From the NCBI RefSeq assembly GCF_042186555.1, contig NC_133332.1:126141875-126205874 (forward strand): a stretch of 64,000 nt of DNA, in the 5' to 3' direction. Below, piece after piece: positions 47,101-56,935 of the stretch. The translations under genes and the position numbers were made by a program. The notes under the pieces are model-generated. The model did not search any database. It was not told where the DNA came from and saw only the letters and a list, made by a program, of their open reading frames with translations. Every line of letters starts with the position of its first letter. The first letter of the stretch is position 1. This DNA is from Aquarana catesbeiana. Taxonomy: Eukaryota; Chordata; Amphibia; Anura; Ranidae.

Positions 47101-48525
47101 GCAGGATGGAACACTGGACCCTGAGATAACAGGTCTGGGCGTACCGGTAGGGTCCACGGGGAACCCACCGTCATCCTTACTATTTCTGCATACCAAGTCC
47201 TTCTGGGCCAAGCGGGGGCCACCAGAAGTACCGACTTCCTTTCCTGCCTGATCCTGCGAAGGAGTCGTGGTAGTAGCAGAATAGGCGGGAATGTGTAAAT
47301 CAGTGAGAACCGATGCCACGGAATCACCAACGCCTCCGTCCCGCATGCAAGAGGATCTTTTGTCCTTGCCACAAATCTGTCTATCTTTTTGTTGAATCGG
47401 GATGCAAAGAGATCTACATCTGGAACCCCCCATCTTTGGCATATGGCCCAAAAGACGTCGGGATGCAGAGACCATTCCCCTGGAAGTAACTGCTGGCGAC
47501 TTCGATAGTCCGCCTGCCAATTCTCTATTCCCGGGATGAAAACTGCCGATATGCATGGCACATGCATCTCTGCCCAGACTAAGATCTGGTTCACCTCTTT
47601 TTGAGCAGCTCGGCTCCGGGTGCCTCCCTGATGATTGACATAAGCCACTGCTGTGGCATCGTCGGACTGGATCCTGACCGGACAACCCTGTAGCCTGATA
47701 GTCCAGGCTTTTAGAGCTAGATGTATCGCCCGGATCTCCAGAATGTTGATGGGTAAGGTCCTCTCCGTCTTGGACCATACCCCTTGGACCGCAGCCTGTT
47801 CCAGAACTGCTCCCCAACCTGACAGACTGGCATCTGTTGTTACCACCGTCCAGGTAACCGGTAGAAAGGATTTCCCCTTCTGCAGGTTTTCGGGTATGAG
47901 CCACCAATTGAGGCTCTGACGCACCGCATGCGACAGGTGCATCGGAAAGTCTAATGCCTGAACCTTCTTGTTCCAGGTCGACAGAATACTGTGTTGCAGC
48001 ATTCTTGAGTGAAACTGAGCATAGGGAACTGCTTCGAATGAAGACACCATCTTCCCTAGTAGCCTCATACAAAGGCGGACTGAGGGACCCTTCTTGGTCC
48101 TTACTGTCAGAATCAGCTCTCTCAAAGCAGTGATCTTTGCCTGGGGTAGAAATATTTTCTCCTGGCTTGTATCTATAATCAGACCTAAATACTCCAGTCT
48201 TCTTACTGGTTTTAGGAAAGACTTTTCTAAGTTGAGGATCCAACCCAGGTGTTCTAGATACCTGACCGTGGTCCTCAAGTTTCCATTTAAAGAGGCTACC
48301 GACCGGTCTATCAAGAGCAGGTCGTCTAGGTATGCTATGACAGCTATACCCTGAGCCCTTAATCTGGCCAGAGGAGGAGCCAAGATCTTTGTGAACACTC
48401 GAGGTGCAGTGGCTATCCCAAAAGGCAGAGCCACAAACTGGAAATGGCGCCCTCCTACCTCGAAGCGCAGAAACTTCTGATGAGCAGGAAAAATGGGCAC
48501 ATGCAGATATGCATCTCTGATGTCT
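47052..48525 (-). CDS. DIRS reverse transcriptase C-part, RNase H, methyltransferase-like
   Basis: An open frame of about 482 codons. Residues 20-110 hold the reverse-transcriptase core (FVALPFGIATAPRVFTKIL and the catalytic Y-L-D-D at 57-60). Residues 218-335 are RNase H (TTDASLSGWG with D223, E255 in ILEIRAIHLALKAW, D280 in IQSDDATAVAY, and NWQADYRSR with D331). The tail from about 345 (FWAICQRWGVPDVDLFASRF, DPLACGTEALVIPW) matches the adenine-methyltransferase-like segment typical of DIRS polyproteins. The methyltransferase role is family knowledge and is not shown to be active. The N-terminal part is in another frame (see the entry at 48,526-48,960). Its 3' end overlaps the recombinase N-terminus in a different frame, as usual in DIRS. 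Confidence 0.9.
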
Positions 48526-48960
48526 TATTGATGCCAGGAATTCTCCTCCCTGCAGGGTGGGAACTACTGTTCGAATTGATTCCATGCGGAAGGATTGAAT
48601 CCTTAGGAATCGGTTCAGATCCCTTAAGTCCAAAATGGGCCTGACATCCCCATTTGGCTTTTGGACCGTAAAAAGGTTGGAATAGAAGCCCAATCCCTGG
48701 TCCTTTGCGGGAACTATCATAATGACCTCCTGCGACAAAAGTCGCTCTAACGCTAGAAGGAGCGACTGCTTCTTCTCTGGGTCTCTGGGAACATTTGATC
48801 TGAGGAACCGAGGAGAAGGGAATTCCTGAAACTCCAGCTTGTACCCTAAGGTTACCGTGGAGACTACCCATCTGTCCTGGAAGCCCTCGTGCCAGAGCTC
48901 TGAGAACTGTCGCAGTCTTCCCCCCACTCGAGTGAGCGGGGGCGCCCCCTCATGCAGAGG
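48526..48960 (-). pseudogene. DIRS reverse transcriptase N-part (frameshifted)
   Basis: The frame encodes the N-terminal fingers of the reverse transcriptase: ALERLLSQEVIMIVPAKD, FYSNLFTVQKPNGDVRPILD and LRDLNRFLRIQSFRMESI. At about 48,524-48,528 one extra base moves translation into a meaningless frame, while the true continuation begins in the frame of the 47,052-48,525 entry. The polymerase is therefore split by a single +1 lesion. It overlaps the gag 3' end at 48,950. Confidence 0.88.
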
Positions 48961-50287
48961 TCTTAGTGTTTTGCCTAGTAGGCTTCTTTCCCCAGGACTT
49001 CTCTTGTCCCTGGGGTTGACTCTTGTCTCTGGACCCCGATGGAGGCGGCCGTCGAGACTGCCTGGAGGCTGAAGCCCCCGGCGCTGGGGAAAGAGTCCGT
49101 TTGAAAGAGGGACGCTTACTCTTCTTCTTGACAGGTAAGAGAGTGCTTTTCCCACAAGAGATTCTCTTGATATAGTTATCCAAGTCCTCTCCAAACAACC
49201 TTGCACCACAAAATGGAAACCCAGCCAGTAGCTTCTTACATGGTGCTTCGGCTGACCAATTTTTCAACCATAGGATTCTACGTATATGCACCAACCCCAG
49301 TGAAAGAGGGGAGGTTTGCACGATAGAATCTCTAATGGCGTCAACCACAAAGCATAAGGCCGCTGGAAGGTTAGCAAACCCCTGGGCCTGCTGTTCAGGT
49401 AATACTTTGATGACCTGCTTAACATGGTCTCTTAAGTATTGACAGACTCCAATCGCTGCTACTGCAGGTTGGGCCACTGATCCTGCTAAGGAGAAAACAT
49501 CCTTCAATAGGGATTCCATCCTTTTATCTACAGGATCCCTGAGCATCTGAGCATTGTCTACAGGACAAGTCAGGCTATTATTTATGGAGGAAATGGCGGC
49601 ATCAATAGCCGGTATTCCCCACATTTTAATAAACTTTTCTTCCATCGGATAAAGTGTTGAAAACTTTCTCGGCGGAAAAAAATGTTTGTCTGGGTGATCC
49701 CACTCAGAATAAATAAGCTTTTCAAGTAAAGTATGAACAGGAAAAGCATGTGCTGCTTGGAAAGGTTTCAGTGACCCCAAAGCAGAAGAGGATTCTTTAG
49801 CAGTTTCAGGTATGGGCAACTTAAATGTGGAGCGCACCAATCCAGTGAGGATCTGCACTAAGACTTTCTCCTCTTGGGAAGTCGCAGAGGGTCCCTCTCC
49901 ACCTGAATCCTCCGAAGAGGAATCATCCATCCCATCCCGATCCTCTGAAAGGGATTCATCTCCTTTATCCCAGAGCTCCTCTGTCTGAGGGTCTTGGGGA
50001 ACAGAGGAAAGCCTAGTGCGTTTTCTTCCACTGAGTGAAGACGTAATCACGGCCATTAATCTTTCCTCTAGACCATTAATGGTTGAGGAAAAAACCTCTT
50101 GTGTAATATATACAGGGGCTGAAGTGCCAGAAGCAGGTGTAGCCCCTGACCCCGATGGCTCTCCCTGGCTAGCCGTCCCTGGCCCATCTTTAGGGGGGGA
50201 GGATGCTGCCGACAGGGGGCCCTCAGAACCTGAACGAGATCCCCTAGTGTCTCTGGTTCCTGGGGTGCTTGAACCTCTTCTACCCAT
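48950..50287 (-). CDS. DIRS gag-like protein
   Basis: An intact frame on the minus strand. I choose the second Met (50,285-50,287, MGRRGSSTPGTRDTRGSR) because the preceding 13 codons (from 50,326) lack the charged style of gag proteins; the longer start is possible. The N-terminal third is Ser/Gly/Pro/acid-rich (SEDRDGMDDSSSEDSGGEG), the middle is a mixed helical domain (FKLPIPETAKESSSALGSLK, HVKQVIKVLPEQQAQGFANL), and the end is strongly basic (KKKSKRPSFKRTL, SRQSRRPPPSGSRDKSQPQG), suiting nucleic-acid binding. It is the first ORF in the element and overlaps the reverse-transcriptase reading frame. About 445 residues, with no CCHC zinc knuckle seen. Confidence 0.85.
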   Translation of the reverse strand: MGRRGSSTPGTRDTRGSRSGSEGPLSAASSPPKDGPGTASQGEPSGSGATPASGTSAPVYITQEVFSSTINGLEERLMAVITSSLSGRKRTRLSSVPQDPQTEELWDKGDESLSEDRDGMDDSSSEDSGGEGPSATSQEEKVLVQILTGLVRSTFKLPIPETAKESSSALGSLKPFQAAHAFPVHTLLEKLIYSEWDHPDKHFFPPRKFSTLYPMEEKFIKMWGIPAIDAAISSINNSLTCPVDNAQMLRDPVDKRMESLLKDVFSLAGSVAQPAVAAIGVCQYLRDHVKQVIKVLPEQQAQGFANLPAALCFVVDAIRDSIVQTSPLSLGLVHIRRILWLKNWSAEAPCKKLLAGFPFCGARLFGEDLDNYIKRISCGKSTLLPVKKKSKRPSFKRTLSPAPGASASRQSRRPPPSGSRDKSQPQGQEKSWGKKPTRQNTKTSA

Positions 50288-51017
50288 AGTGCAAAGCAAC
50301 AAGGTGTGAGGTATACAAATGAACACTGCCCGCTGAGCGATGTAGTCTGGTTAAAAGCCTTGCTACCCAATGCTCAGTCTGGTGTTACTTCAGTAAATGC
50401 TGCCTAGGAGAATGCCTGTGTCCCACCTTACATGCGACCGTCAGCTCTGTGTCTCTCAGAAGGCTGAGTGCACCTGTACAGAGTGCCTTTAATAGCCTGC
50501 AGCTGGCCTGAGTGGGAGTCTAAACACTCTGTGCTCTTGGCAGCCCCCGGTGGTCACAATAGGCATAGCATGCATTTACCTTAAAGGAGAAAAGCCACTA
50601 GAACTCAAAAATTCTGTGGAATCTCCTCTTACCTTATCCAGCCGCAGGGTGCTGTTTACACAGACCCAATCTTCACCTCTCACGGTGGGCTCCGTTTGAA
50701 AAAACCGTCAGAGACTGGGGCCCCCATCAGTAGGGGGATCCAACAGTTCTGGGACCGTAAAGCACAGAAAGCCAGAAATTAGGAAGTTTAAAGCCATTTT
50801 CTGATCTGCGGGGTCCAGCTCTCTAAAAAGAGAAGCATTATGGGTAAAACCTCGTTTCTTCGGACACGAGGCCCGGGTACCATTCAATTCGGCCATGAAA
50901 AGACACTTTGAATGGATCCGGTTCGCCTGGCTTGCCCCAGTATAGGATCTTAAGATATTCCCTTTGGAGCTCAGCACAGGACATCTTTACACGTCCATCA
51001 CCTAAGACACTGGCGTA

Positions 51018-51152
51018 AAAACTGAGGTATCCCTGCAAGGGGGAGGGATTATATAGGGGGTTGAACTTCCTGATAGGGTGTGCCAGTGTCCAATCACCAG
51101 TGATACCTATATAACCCATCAGTAATTACTGTGGCTCTGTGTCCCGTGATGT
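51018..51152. repeat. DIRS right terminal inverted repeat
   Basis: The exact reverse complement of 45,681-45,815 across 135 bases (from aaaactgaggtatccctgc to cacgggatgt-type end on the complementary reading). Beyond it gttcgagaaagaaaat matches the inner copy at 45,918-45,936 inverted. Confidence 0.95.
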
Positions 51153-51175
51153 TCGAGAAAGAAAATAATTTTAAA

Positions 51176-53062
51176 AAAAAGCATAAATATGGCCTTGTTT
51201 ATTAGCCATGGCAATCTATAAGTACAGCTAATCTGATATATTGTTATTTTGACACTGAAATTGAACACGTACACAATATGGGCAAATAATTACAAACACT
51301 GAGGACATTGGTCAGGATATAACTACATGGCCCCCTTCCCCCCACCATCTAAGTTTAATATTTAATACCTGCCTCTGCTTACTACATAATAATCGGCATG
51401 TGCTGCATACTGAGGATCGTATGGTGTGTTAGCAGACTAGCTGTATATCTACCTAAGCATGCAACGGCATTATTTAGTTGTCTGAAAATACCATTGGTTG
51501 TACAAATGCCTAAGACAAAGGTGTAACAGTAGCCACAGACATGAACCAGCAAATGGATATGCAGGCACACTTCAACCAATAAAATTAATTCGTTTCGTTG
51601 GTACGTCTATTACTCGTCAGCTGCTTAGTAAAAAAACAACACAACCCCCCCCCCCCCCCCCCCAAAAAAAAACGTATTCCTCCTCCTAAGGCGCCTTACT
51701 GACTGAAAAATGTGCTTATCCTGTTGACTATTCAAGTATTCTCATTTCATGGTGTTTGCTTGTGTCCATAAACATAATGTGGTCATTTGAGATGGCCAAA
51801 CTGCTATCAACTTAAATTGGCCCTGTCATAAGTATAGGAAAAACTGGCAAAACTCTGAAAAAGACGAATGTAATCATCTTTCCCACTGCAAGTAACGCTC
51901 CATTCAAGGGAAATCACGCCGCCCCCTTCCCCCTCCAAATTCTGCTGGGAAACCAAACAAGAGAGTTGATCTTAAAGTGGATGTAAACCTGATTGATGAA
52001 ATTAGAGCTGGGCACATATAGCTGTAGTGTTTTCTTATCTCTTCTGACAAGTTCTCTGAAATGGCAGCCTGAAGTGTGTGTCATGGGAGGTTGCTATAAA
52101 TAGATTAGCAGAGAGCTTGCCATTTCAGAGCAGAGCTCTCCACATTCCTTACTTTGCCAATGTGGAGTGGAGGTGTGTGCCTTTCCCCCAATCAGCTGTC
52201 TTGACTGTATGCCAATAATTCACTACCAGTGCTGACCAGGAAAAGAACATCTGTAACACGAAGAGAACTTTCTAAAGGATATATACAGCTGAAGACAGCA
52301 GATATGCATGTAAAACTTATGTAGGGAGATTGGATTCATCCTGTGTATCATCTGAAGCTGTTCACGTCATTGGGTATATGTGAGGGTTCACATCAAATTT
52401 AAGTGTTCACTAGCTCCTGCCGACTTTCATGTCACTACTGTGTCCTGTATTAACATGGAGGTCAGAGGAAAGAACCAATGAATGTTGTGCGAGACCCAGA
52501 AGACTTTGGGGCTGATTCCTCTTGAATGGAGCAGCACAGGCAGAAGGAAAGGGGAGCATTTCCTTTTTTTTTTGCAAGATATCTAGCCCATTTTCTAATT
52601 TATAACAAGGTTGCTTTAAAACGAAGGACACCTTAAAGAGAAAATTGCATAACTGAGTTAATTGATTTTTTTTTTAAGACATAACATTTGGATTGTTTTA
52701 TAAAGTTAAACAATTCATGAAAATAAATGATAATTTATGGGATATTCTGATTGTTGTGACTTGTTCTCTTAAAGTAATGTAACACAGCTAGCTAATACAT
52801 GTCAAAAGCAGTTGAGTGACACATGAAAACTATATATTTGTTCATGTACTCCACCAACATTATTCATACTTTCATTAACATACTCATTCAGATTATGTCA
52901 TCCCAACTGCTATCCAAACTGGGAAGATACAAGCCAAAAACAAACATTTTGGCTTAAACATGACATACTATAATACATTAAAATGTAGAAAACAAAAAAA
53001 CAAAAAAAAACCCCTAGCTTCCCATTTTCCTGCGTAAACAAAACAAACATAAGTAGCCTTAC
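51176..53062. other. Intronic non-coding stretch
   Basis: Lies between the DIRS right end and the last recognised transmembrane exon of the ATP11-like gene. Contains a C-run (51,645-51,662) and a ttaaagtggatgtaaacctg segment at 51,974 that resembles frog repeat heads. A linking or alternative C-terminal exon of the flippase could be here, but none was convincing. Confidence 0.45.
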
Positions 53063-53216
53063 CTTCTGGCCTGCAGTCCTAAGATTTATTAAAGTTCTAA
53101 GCAAGAATTCTGGGTACAAGCTGACAAAAATCAGAAGAATTATAGCAAGCCAAACTGACACGGATGTCAGCATGTTGGAAAATACAAAGTACATTCGTTG
53201 CTGCTTAAGGAACGGC
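53063..53216 (-). CDS. atp11c: ATP11C-like flippase exon, last transmembrane helices
   Basis: On the minus strand, ag|GCCGTTCC opens and CCAGAAG|gtaagg closes a 154-bp exon. It begins in phase 2, completing a Trp codon with the previous exon, and encodes PFLKQQRMYFVFSNML, SVSVWLAIILLIFVSLYPEF and LLRTLINLRTAGQK. The K-Q-Q-R-M-Y-F-V-F block and the W-L-A-I-I-L-L-I-F-(V/I)-S-L helix match ATP11C rather than ATP11A or ATP11B as I remember them. This is the final membrane helix of a class VI P4-ATPase, which moves phosphatidylserine and phosphatidylethanolamine to the cytosolic leaflet with a CDC50 partner. The segment after the helix (LRTLINLRTAGQK) diverges from the usual K-N-V-R tail. The exon ends in phase 0. 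Confidence 0.88.
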
Positions 53217-53335
53217 CTAAAAGAGGGAGAAAAAAAATAGAGATGAAAAGTGTCCCTCAAAAATATAAAAAAAAACTCTAAGCAGACTTGCATGTGTTTA
53301 GAAAAATAAAATTTAACAGAATCTTGCACACTTAC

Positions 53336-53439
53336 CAAATGATACCTCCCCAAAATATGGAGAAAATTACATAAAAGGCCAGTGAACCCCATATGACCAA
53401 ATGGTTCAGCCAGGTCCAGTATCGAGTATCTAATGCAAG
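53336..53439 (-). CDS. atp11c: ATP11C-like flippase exon, transmembrane segment
   Basis: A 104-bp minus-strand exon between a taacag acceptor and an ATTTG|gtaagt donor. It encodes LALDTRYWTWLNHLVIWGSL and AFYVIFSIFWGGII, leaving TG to join the next exon as Trp. L-A-L-D-T-R-(Y/F)-W-T-W-(I/L)-N-H-(F/L)-V-I-W-G-S-L is a highly conserved P4-ATPase block of the ATP11 branch. The poly(A) run at 53,443-53,467 on the plus strand supplies a long T-rich tract before the acceptor. Confidence 0.92.
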
Positions 53440-53443
53440 CTGT

Positions 53444-53467
53444 TAAAAAAAAAAAAAAAAAAAAAAA
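53444..53467. repeat. Poly(A) run next to a splice acceptor
   Basis: About 24 A on plus, read as poly(T) on the gene strand immediately upstream of the exon acceptor at 53,440. It may act as an unusually long polypyrimidine tract. Confidence 0.8.
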
Positions 53468-53601
53468 TCATACTACTATATTTTTCGTTTTCAGTAAGGT
53501 TAACAAAGTACAAAGCTTCAATCAACAGGCAGAGCAGTTCACTAATGTTCACGTTTTTCAGGGACTCATCACTTCTAATGAAAAAATCTGTTGTACACAT
53601 A

Positions 53602-53768
53602 CCATGTTTGCACGAAAAAAAGACCTACCCCGAAAATAAGACCTACTATTATTTTCCAGGAGGGCTGCAATATAAGCCCTATCCTGAAAATAAGCCCTAG
53701 TTTAAAATGCTTGTAAATCCTATAAGCCACTCTATTACAACCCGGGCTTAATTTCAGGGAAAACACAG
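53602..53768. mobile_element. Degenerate mariner-type MITE
   Basis: Flanked by TA on each side. The left end ccatgtttgcacgaaaa, then cctaccccgaaaataagacc; the right end cttaatttcagggaaaacacag, inverted and diverged. The 'ccccgaaaataag' motif is characteristic of a widespread animal MITE. 167 bp, inside an intron of the ATP11-like gene. Confidence 0.65.
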
Positions 53769-54260
53769 TAGCTCAATCTGAATTCACACACAAAACTGAA
53801 TAAGTCCGAGCAATGAATACTTGGTATCAGGTGAAATGAAAAACAAATCCTTCTGTGCTCTGGGGATCCTATGCCCTGGATATTCCATGTATTAAATGTA
53901 AATCTATGTATATTCCATCATTTCTGCACAGAACAAAAACAAACCAGGACCACACAGAGACAATACCATGTTGAAGAAATGAAAGGAACAGGAATATCAA
54001 TACAGACAAATGAATGGTGTCTTAGTGGAGAAACATGGCATGGCACAAATCCAGAGAGCTCTTCCAAACATGCAGTTTGAAGAAAAAACATGGACCCATA
54101 TAAAACAAACAAATGACAAAAAGCAACAGTAGGCTGGACTATGAAATGGTCTCGACGGTTAAAAAAAAACAAAACAAAACAAAACAAAAAAAACATAGAA
54201 AATGTAGGCAGACCAGAAGGCCCAAATAGCATATACTGTAGGTAAAGAAATAGAGAAAAG

Positions 54261-54264
<4 letters not shown>

Positions 54265-54297
<33 letters not shown>
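54265..54297. repeat. Poly(A) run
   Basis: About 33 A. It may be a retroposon tail, but no SINE or LINE body was identified. Confidence 0.85.
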
Positions 54298-54298
<1 letters not shown>

Positions 54299-54501
54299 AG
54301 GGGAGATCAAGGGTGCCAAACGAATCCTGAGAAATCCTTGTGTAAGATGCACAACATAAAAGAAGGGAACATAGGAGCAACGGGGGATGAACACACTGGA
54401 TTATCTCATCATTTTAATGATATCCTGTCAACAGACCATTCCTTGTAACAAAAATCATCTCATTATATTTAACATCTATTACTTATATGTCATACACTTA
54501 C

Positions 54502-54567
54502 CTTTAATGTAACTGTAAACACTAATGTAGTGAATATTATTGTTCCAAAAGACCAGTTTCCAAACAC
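54502..54567 (-). CDS. atp11c: ATP11C-like flippase exon
   Basis: A 66-bp exon, phase 0 at both ends, between tttttcag and TTAAAG|gtaagt on the minus strand. It encodes VFGNWSFGTIIFTTLVFTVT plus LK. (V/M)-(Y/F)-G-N-W-(T/S)-F-G-T is a hallmark of ATP11 proteins just before the LALDT block, which is exactly what the next exon (53,336-53,439) starts with. Upstream exons (the cytosolic ATPase domains and first helices) were not found up to 64,000, so most of the gene lies outside the window. Confidence 0.9.
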
Positions 54568-56356
54568 CTGAAAAAGACCACCTAATTGTAAGTGATTTAC
54601 AGTATTTTTCTAACAAACTTATACCTGGACACATCCACCCAAACAAAAAAACAAAAAAAAAAAAAAAAACACTTTTCTGGTAAAAGGTCATGTATATTAG
54701 AAATGTGTTAGGAAACTGCATTTATAAGATAACAAAATATGACACTGCCCTGAAAATTGTTAAAGAAAAAAATGATGAAATGTTGAAAAACATAGAAAAA
54801 AGATTTTCTGCAGGTAAAATCTCATTACAATTTAGCAAAAGCATTTTGGCGCATAGCAGAACAAACCATCTCATAAAGCAACATTCTTATTTTGAGCCTT
54901 GTACTGTATTCTTGCTACAAATGCTATAAAAACCAAAATTCAGACAATCCAAGTAAAACAATTAATTTGCTGAAAGGGCAAGGTGTATTCTACATATTTT
55001 GTAAAAAAAACAAAACAAAACTATCAATACACGTATTATGTCAAACACTTAATAGTAAAGTTTTGCTTTTAACGTTTGCTTTTTAAAAGTTACTGCACAA
55101 AAATATAGATACATAAATAAAAGTGAAGATCAACTTTACAACAGTAAGAAACATCTTAAGAAACCAAAGCACTGATCTAAGAAACCATTAACAGATGTTT
55201 AAAAGATGTTTCACTTTGATCAGACTTTTATTTATTGTAAGCGATCAAAGTTAATTTAGTTTTAAAAATAATCAGAACAGCTAAAATTTTAATAAATATT
55301 TGGATACCAATGTTGCAAACTCTTGGCTGTTTTGTGGAATTTGTTTATATCCAGATATTTATCTACTAATGATTGAGGCTACTACATACATGCAAAAGGT
55401 AGAAACACTGTCAAGAAAAAAAAAAAATCATTTGAAGGCAATTTTAAGAGAAATGGAGTACATACAGATCTGTGGAATAGTCATTTGTATTTAACATGGG
55501 AAACATACATGTTTTGTGTACTTAAAAAAAAACACTGAAATGTGCAAATTGGGAACAATAGATTAAACTTTCAGTATAAGGCATTTCTAAGTTAAATAAA
55601 ATACATACATAACCCAAAAACACAGTGACAGCAGTGGGTCCAATATGTAAAATACTAATGACTATAGAGTATGAACCAATTACACTAGTTTAACAATATG
55701 AGGTCAAAGAAAGATGCTTACCAATGCTGTCATGATCTGGATGCTGACATTAAAATAGGAAATGAAATGTAAAAAAGTTCTCTCTTTATGGCAAAAAACA
55801 CCAAAATAAAATAAGAAAACTTGAATTCCCAAGAAAATTTGACTAATAAAATAATTTAACAAATGTTTTTTGTATTATTTATCATAGGACAAGCACATAT
55901 TGGCTCCAGAAAAAAGGGGCAAGACAGAGGTTTAACATTGGCAGGCTAATGAAGGAAAGAAATACCGGTAAGTGTATTCCAAAAGCCAAGTGTAACTATG
56001 GATTGCAGCAATAGAGGTGACATTATACTGCTTTTAGCTATAAAACCATTCAAGACTGAAAATGAGTAAAGATTTTTTTTTCCTTTTTAGATCACCCTTC
56101 AGTGAAAGATCTCAGTTCAAAGTGTGGAATGCACATGTAAGACATGGGACTATAGTGAAGCACTGTAAGCAAATCTGTACAATGAAAAATGAACAGGAAA
56201 AGGTCTTGTTGCCCATAGCAACAAACCACAATATTATTTTTAAATCTGGTCTGCAGAAATGACAGAAGCTGAATAGCTGTTATAAGCAATATGATATTTT
56301 TCATACATCAGTCACATAGTGGTTGCCTTGTCTGTGAACTAACTTAGCATTGCCCG
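54568..56356. other. Intronic AT-rich stretch of the ATP11-like gene
   Basis: No recognisable upstream exon (the conserved helix ending ...N-G-K before the V-F-G-N-W block was searched for by eye and not found). A-run at 54,655-54,669. Nothing else of note. Confidence 0.45.

Positions 56357-56388
<32 letters not shown>
56357..56388. repeat. (AT)n microsatellite
   Basis: About 16 AT dinucleotides. Confidence 0.95.
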
Positions 56389-56392
<4 letters not shown>

Positions 56393-56935
56393 CACACATT
56401 GCTCATTTATGGGCAGTGCCTTTAAAAAAAAAAAAAAAAGTAAAGTTTTGCTTTAAGAGACGCTAATAGCAAGCAGTGACAGATCAGACTTTGCATGCTT
56501 CTTCTGCCAATACTATTCCCTCTTGATCCAAGCAAGTGTGGTGTACACATTCAGACCATTCAGGAGGAGAAAGGAACCAGAAGTCGGGACAATGTAACTC
56601 CAGCATGCATGCTGGAGAGGAGGGAGGAAGAAAATGAAAAAGATGATGGCTCTTAACCGTCAGTGCTGGAGGGGACAGAGATGAGTCTGCTAGTATGTGC
56701 AGTGCAAAATATTTCAGGGTTTTCTACCTATGGCAAAGCTACAATTATGCGTTAAGATAATTACAACACAAATGGCAGGAAAAGGGTGGTATATTGACAG
56801 ATTTGGGTGTGCAGCACCATACATTAAAACAAAGAACTGTCAATGTGTGCTCTGTTACCATGCATTAATTCCTGTTCTTGAATGTCAGTTAATCTGTGTC
56901 CATCAAGGCCTGCGAGCCAATTGAAATGTTAGCTA
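56389..56935. other. Non-coding spacer
   Basis: No gene seen. Includes aaagtaaagttttgctttaag, possibly part of a frog repeat, and the short palindromic ccagcatgcatgctgg at 56,601. Confidence 0.4.

Larger units (their letters stand above)
45628..51175 (-). mobile_element. Near-complete DIRS-type retrotransposon
   Basis: About 5.5 kb, transcribed on the minus strand. The order is gag-like ORF, reverse transcriptase, RNase H, methyltransferase-like domain and tyrosine recombinase. Terminal inverted repeats 45,681-45,815 and 51,018-51,152 are identical over 135 bp. The left end also holds an internal complementary region: 45,632-45,700 (cttacctgtaaaatcctttt and ctttcgaaggacatcacggg) is inverted at 45,865-45,930. 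The sequence cgaacatcacgggacacagagc at 45,932 repeats the right-terminal edge. These are hallmarks of DIRS elements, which integrate through a circular intermediate without target duplication. Coding damage visible to me is one in-frame TAG and one single-base frameshift. Confidence 0.95.

Noticed and set aside
46651..49209. A single 852-codon minus-strand protein
   Set aside because: Only its two ends (polymerase fingers and recombinase N-terminus) read as real protein. The middle is an out-of-frame reading of the polymerase, RNase H and methyltransferase-like region.
51800..51860. Possible alternative flippase C-terminal exon (acceptor before AGTTTTGCCAG on the minus strand, short frame to a stop)
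   Set aside because: The peptide shows no ATP11 tail motif, and the acceptor is one of many by chance.
52384..52631. Minus-strand open frame of about 73 codons
   Set aside because: No similarity I can name and no supporting splice or promoter signals; it is likely chance.
53602..53768. Coding exon in the 'ccccgaaaataag' segment
   Set aside because: Recognised as a TA-flanked MITE with no splice sites.
55723..55744. A 22-base putative microexon (cag|CATCCAGATC...GCATTG|gtaagc) upstream of the flippase exons on the minus strand
   Set aside because: The splice-like ends are present, but the encoded residues do not match the expected ATP11 helix, and the length breaks the phase 0 start of the next exon.
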